NCBI GenBank assembly: GCA_036388295.1 | Contig: DASVSC010000042.1 | Location: 1 to 17,643, forward strand | Source: RYN-431 sp036388295 | GTDB taxonomy: Bacteria > Planctomycetota > Phycisphaerae > Tepidisphaerales > Tepidisphaeraceae | Length of the DNA stretch: 17,643 nucleotides | Reading direction: 5' to 3' | Shown here: positions 15,418 through 17,643 of the stretch, piece after piece | Numbering within the stretch: position 1 is the first letter of the stretch | Layout of the letters: each line of letters opens with the position of its first letter | Made by a program: the position numbers and the translations under genes | Notes under the pieces: model-generated | Databases searched by the model: none | Told to the model about the DNA's origin: nothing | Seen by the model: only the letters and a program-made list of their open reading frames with translations

Positions 15418-15601
15418 GTCGTCCTCCGCTGGCACTGGTCTATCACAAGTACGCGCCCGGCTCACGTCCGTTGGCGGCCGTCCGGAATTGGCCCGGCCGG
15501 TGCAGGGGAGCCGGTTATCAGACGCCGTCGACCTGAACACCGGTGCCGATCGTGCCGATGATCCGGAGGCGGACAGTGCCGGAACTCGGCGGAGCATTAC
15601 C

Positions 15602-17062
15602 ATGAGCCAGTCATTCGATGTTGTCATCCTCGGTAGCGGCCCGGCGGGCCAGAAAGCGGCGCTCAACGCCGCCAAGCTCGGCAAGCGTGTGGCGCTGGTC
15701 GACCGCGTCGAAAGCCTCGGCGGCGTCTGCATTCACACCGGCACCATCCCCAGCAAGGCCATGCGCGAAGCCGTGCTGCACCTGACCGGCATGAACCTGC
15801 GCCAGGTGTACGGCGAGAGCTATTCGGTCAAAAACGACATCACGATGGGCGACCTGCTCTACCGCTGCCAGCACGTCGTGCGCACCGAGACCGAAGTCAT
15901 CCGCACGCAGATGCAGCGCAACCGCATCAGCGTGTTCTACGGCCATGCCGCGTTCACCGGGCAGCACACGGTGAAGGTCACCCGCGTGGACGGCGAAAGT
16001 CAGGAGATCCACGGCCACAATATTCTCGTCGCCGTCGGCACCGAGCCGGCCCGGCCCGCTAACGTGCCGTTCACGCCCGGGCGCGTAGTCGATTCGACCG
16101 AACTGCTCAGCCTGACGGATTTGCCGCACAGCATGACGATCGTCGGCGGCGGCGTCATCGGCGTGGAATACGCCTGCATGATGGCGGCCGTCGGCGTGAA
16201 AATCACCCTGATCGAATCCCGCCCGCGGCTGCTGGAGTTTATCGACGAAGAACTCACCGAAGCCCTGCAGTTCCGTTTGCGCGACGGCGGCGTGCGGCTG
16301 CGCTTGAACGAGAGCGTGGCCAAGATCGAAGTGCACGGCGACGCCGTCGTCGCCACGATGGCCAGCAACAAGACGATCCATTCGCAGACGCTGCTCTACT
16401 GCATCGGCCGTCAGGGCGCCACCGCCACGCTGGGCCTCGACAAAGCCGGTCTGAGCGCCGACAACCGCGGGCGTTTGAAGGTCAACGAGCACTTCCAGAC
16501 GGAAGTGGGGCACATTTACGCCGCCGGCGACGTCATCGGTTTCCCCGCCCTGGCCGCCACCAGCATGGAGCAGGGCCGCCAGGCGAGTAATCACATGTTT
16601 GGCCAGTACATGGCCGAGACGAGCCCGCTCTACCCGCTGGGCATTTATACGATTCCCGAAATCAGCCTCGTCGGCCAGACCGAACAGCAACTGACGGCGG
16701 CCGGCATTCCGTACGAAGTGGGCATCGCCCGCTACCGCGAGATCGCCCGCGGCCAACTCATTGCCGACCCGCACGGGCTGTTGAAGCTGCTGTTCCACCC
16801 GCAAAGCCGCCGCCTGCTCGGCGTGCACGCGTTCGGCACCGGCGCGACGGAACTGATCCACATCGGCCAGACCGTGATGGCGGCCGGCATGGCGATCGAC
16901 TACTTCGTCGACACCGTCTTCAACTACCCGACGCTGGCCGAGTGCTACAAGGTGGCGGCGCAGGACGGCATCAACCGAGTGCGCGACGTGCCGGCGACCG
17001 ACGAGCCGTCGGAACGCGAGCTGAACATCGACGCCAGCGGCGAAATCAAAGTCGCAGCGTAA
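15602..17062 (+). CDS. sthA: Soluble pyridine nucleotide transhydrogenase (Si-specific NAD(P)+ transhydrogenase)
   Basis: A 486-residue flavoprotein that transfers hydride between NADPH and NAD+, typically draining excess NADPH, in the cytoplasm. It belongs to the pyridine nucleotide-disulfide oxidoreductase family: FAD-binding GSGPAG at 11-16, a NAD(P)-binding GGGVIG near 183, the FAD-contacting YAAGDVIGFPALA, and a C-terminal dimerisation domain. The redox-active CxxxxC is reduced to C43...T48 (GGVCIHTGTIPSK), and the usual active-site His is Asn (FNYPTLAE); both are features of SthA that distinguish it from lipoamide dehydrogenase and glutathione reductase. GGAG lies seven bases before the ATG. 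The frame is open upstream to 15287, but that part overlaps the divergent GH74 gene. An SDR gene follows after 99 bases. Confidence 0.93.
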   Translation: MSQSFDVVILGSGPAGQKAALNAAKLGKRVALVDRVESLGGVCIHTGTIPSKAMREAVLHLTGMNLRQVYGESYSVKNDITMGDLLYRCQHVVRTETEVIRTQMQRNRISVFYGHAAFTGQHTVKVTRVDGESQEIHGHNILVAVGTEPARPANVPFTPGRVVDSTELLSLTDLPHSMTIVGGGVIGVEYACMMAAVGVKITLIESRPRLLEFIDEELTEALQFRLRDGGVRLRLNESVAKIEVHGDAVVATMASNKTIHSQTLLYCIGRQGATATLGLDKAGLSADNRGRLKVNEHFQTEVGHIYAAGDVIGFPALAATSMEQGRQASNHMFGQYMAETSPLYPLGIYTIPEISLVGQTEQQLTAAGIPYEVGIARYREIARGQLIADPHGLLKLLFHPQSRRLLGVHAFGTGATELIHIGQTVMAAGMAIDYFVDTVFNYPTLAECYKVAAQDGINRVRDVPATDEPSERELNIDASGEIKVAA

Positions 17063-17161
17063 GCGGACTTATCCGGCGTGCGGCACGGGCATTTTTGTCG
17101 CAATGGGTCGAGATCGCGTGAAGGCCCTGACGACCGGCCGCCGGGTGGCTACCATGCCGCC

Positions 17162-17643
17162 ATGGCGTTGCCCGATTTCAGCGTTCGTGACCGAAGTGTG
17201 CTCATCACCGGCGCCGCGCGCGGCATAGGGCGGGCCATGGCCCGCGGCCTGGCGGCGGGCGGGGCGCGGGTGGCGGTTCAGGACATCGACGAAAACGTCG
17301 CGCGAGCCGAAGCCGACGCCATTGCCGCCGAGGGCGGACAGGCCATCGCGCTCGGCGGCGATCTGACGGACCTGACGCTGCCGGAACGGCTGATGGCGGC
17401 GGTGGTCGAACGCTTCGGCCGACTCGACATTCTGATCAACAACGGCTCGATCCAGCACGAACGGCCGTTCGGCGAACACACGCTGGAACAGATGCAGCGG
17501 GAACTGAACGCGAACGTCCTGGCCAGTACGCGGCTGTGCCAGCTGGCCATCCCGCCGATGCAGACGGCCAACTGGGGGCGGATCATCAACTTCAGCTCGA
17601 TCCAAGGCCGCAGCGGCAACGACCAGATGCCCGCCTACGCCAT
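17162..17643 (+). CDS. Short-chain dehydrogenase/reductase, 3' end cut by window edge
   Basis: The first 160 residues of a classical SDR, an NAD(P)-dependent oxidoreductase with a Rossmann fold. Visible motifs: cofactor-binding TGAARGIG at 16-23; LINNGSIQ at 91-98, in place of the common NNAG; the NANV structural Asn near 116; catalytic S146 in INFSSIQG; catalytic Y159 in PAYA. The Lys of YxxxK would be four residues on, just beyond the window. ARVAVQDIDE at 36-45 has an acidic residue after the second strand, which usually favours NAD(H). The start is the ATG at 17162, though no strong Shine-Dalgarno sequence precedes it. The substrate cannot be told; it lies 99 bases after sthA and may or may not be transcribed with it. 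Confidence 0.88.
   Translation, partial: MALPDFSVRDRSVLITGAARGIGRAMARGLAAGGARVAVQDIDENVARAEADAIAAEGGQAIALGGDLTDLTLPERLMAAVVERFGRLDILINNGSIQHERPFGEHTLEQMQRELNANVLASTRLCQLAIPPMQTANWGRIINFSSIQGRSGNDQMPAYA

Noticed and set aside
15418..15732. 105-residue extension of the GH74 protein
   Set aside because: It would place the clear signal peptide inside the protein; the ATG at 15417 has a strong ribosome-binding site.
15611..16861. 416-codon minus-strand open frame opposite sthA
   Set aside because: The plus-strand product is a clear SthA; the antisense frame has no recognisable domain.
1..17643. Defence island, toxin-antitoxin pair, retron or biosynthetic gene cluster
   Set aside because: No reverse transcriptase, nuclease, toxin-antitoxin pair or modular synthase is encoded; apart from one transposase fragment and one possible phage-like gene, the content is metabolic, ribosomal or surface-related.

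Overview
The window reads as a high-GC chromosomal segment from a planctomycete, most likely of the class Phycisphaerae. Three things point that way: a secreted amidase that ends in a PEP-CTERM sorting tail (VPEPASLAVL...RRRRQA), a 1469-residue surface protein whose N-terminus carries the planctomycete LEPR-XLL-type motif (here LEERRLL), and a small Arg-Arg-rich protein of a type I recall from planctomycetes. This assignment is inference from gene content, not from a marker-gene comparison.

Layout, left to right. (1) 1-95: 5' end of an IS5-type transposase on the minus strand, cut by the window edge. (2) 180-3052, minus: a tight two-gene unit in which a small DUF7009-like protein (TTG start) overlaps by one base (TAATG) with an FdhF/YdeP-type molybdopterin oxidoreductase; a hairpin follows at 132-159. 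(3) 3290-4003, plus: an unassigned 237-residue protein that resembles a conserved hypothetical protein of tailed phages. It converges on the amidase, and a 14-bp perfect hairpin lies between them. (4) 4113-6101, minus: exported amidase-signature hydrolase with PEP-CTERM tail. (5) 6516-7172, plus: small exported protein of unknown function. (6) 7288-7707, minus: Arg-Arg-rich conserved protein; a large two-arm hairpin separates it from (5). (7) 7866-12275, minus: giant repetitive LEPR-XLL protein with a PPC-like domain and a Pro/Thr linker, and with its own terminator and a candidate promoter. (8) 12725-12979, minus: a stand-alone rpsR (ribosomal protein S18) with its own promoter and a classical intrinsic terminator; a palindrome made of two opposed G-quadruplex motifs lies beyond it. 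(9) 13096-15417, minus: exported GH74-family glycoside hydrolase (xyloglucanase type). (10) 15602-17062, plus: soluble pyridine nucleotide transhydrogenase SthA. (11) 17162-17643, plus: 5' two-thirds of a short-chain dehydrogenase.

How the genes fit together. Apart from the DUF7009/FdhF-YdeP pair, most genes are single transcription units separated by hairpins, so this is not one pathway. A general theme is export: amidase, small secreted protein, giant surface protein and GH74 enzyme all carry export or surface signals, which suits a heterotrophic polymer degrader. The redox genes (molybdopterin oxidoreductase, transhydrogenase, SDR) are housekeeping-type accessory metabolism. I see no CRISPR array, tRNA, rRNA, toxin-antitoxin pair or recognisable defence island. 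The most unusual items are the translationally coupled DUF7009/YdeP pair, the solitary phage-like gene, the paired G-quadruplex palindrome and the isolated cysteine-free rpsR.
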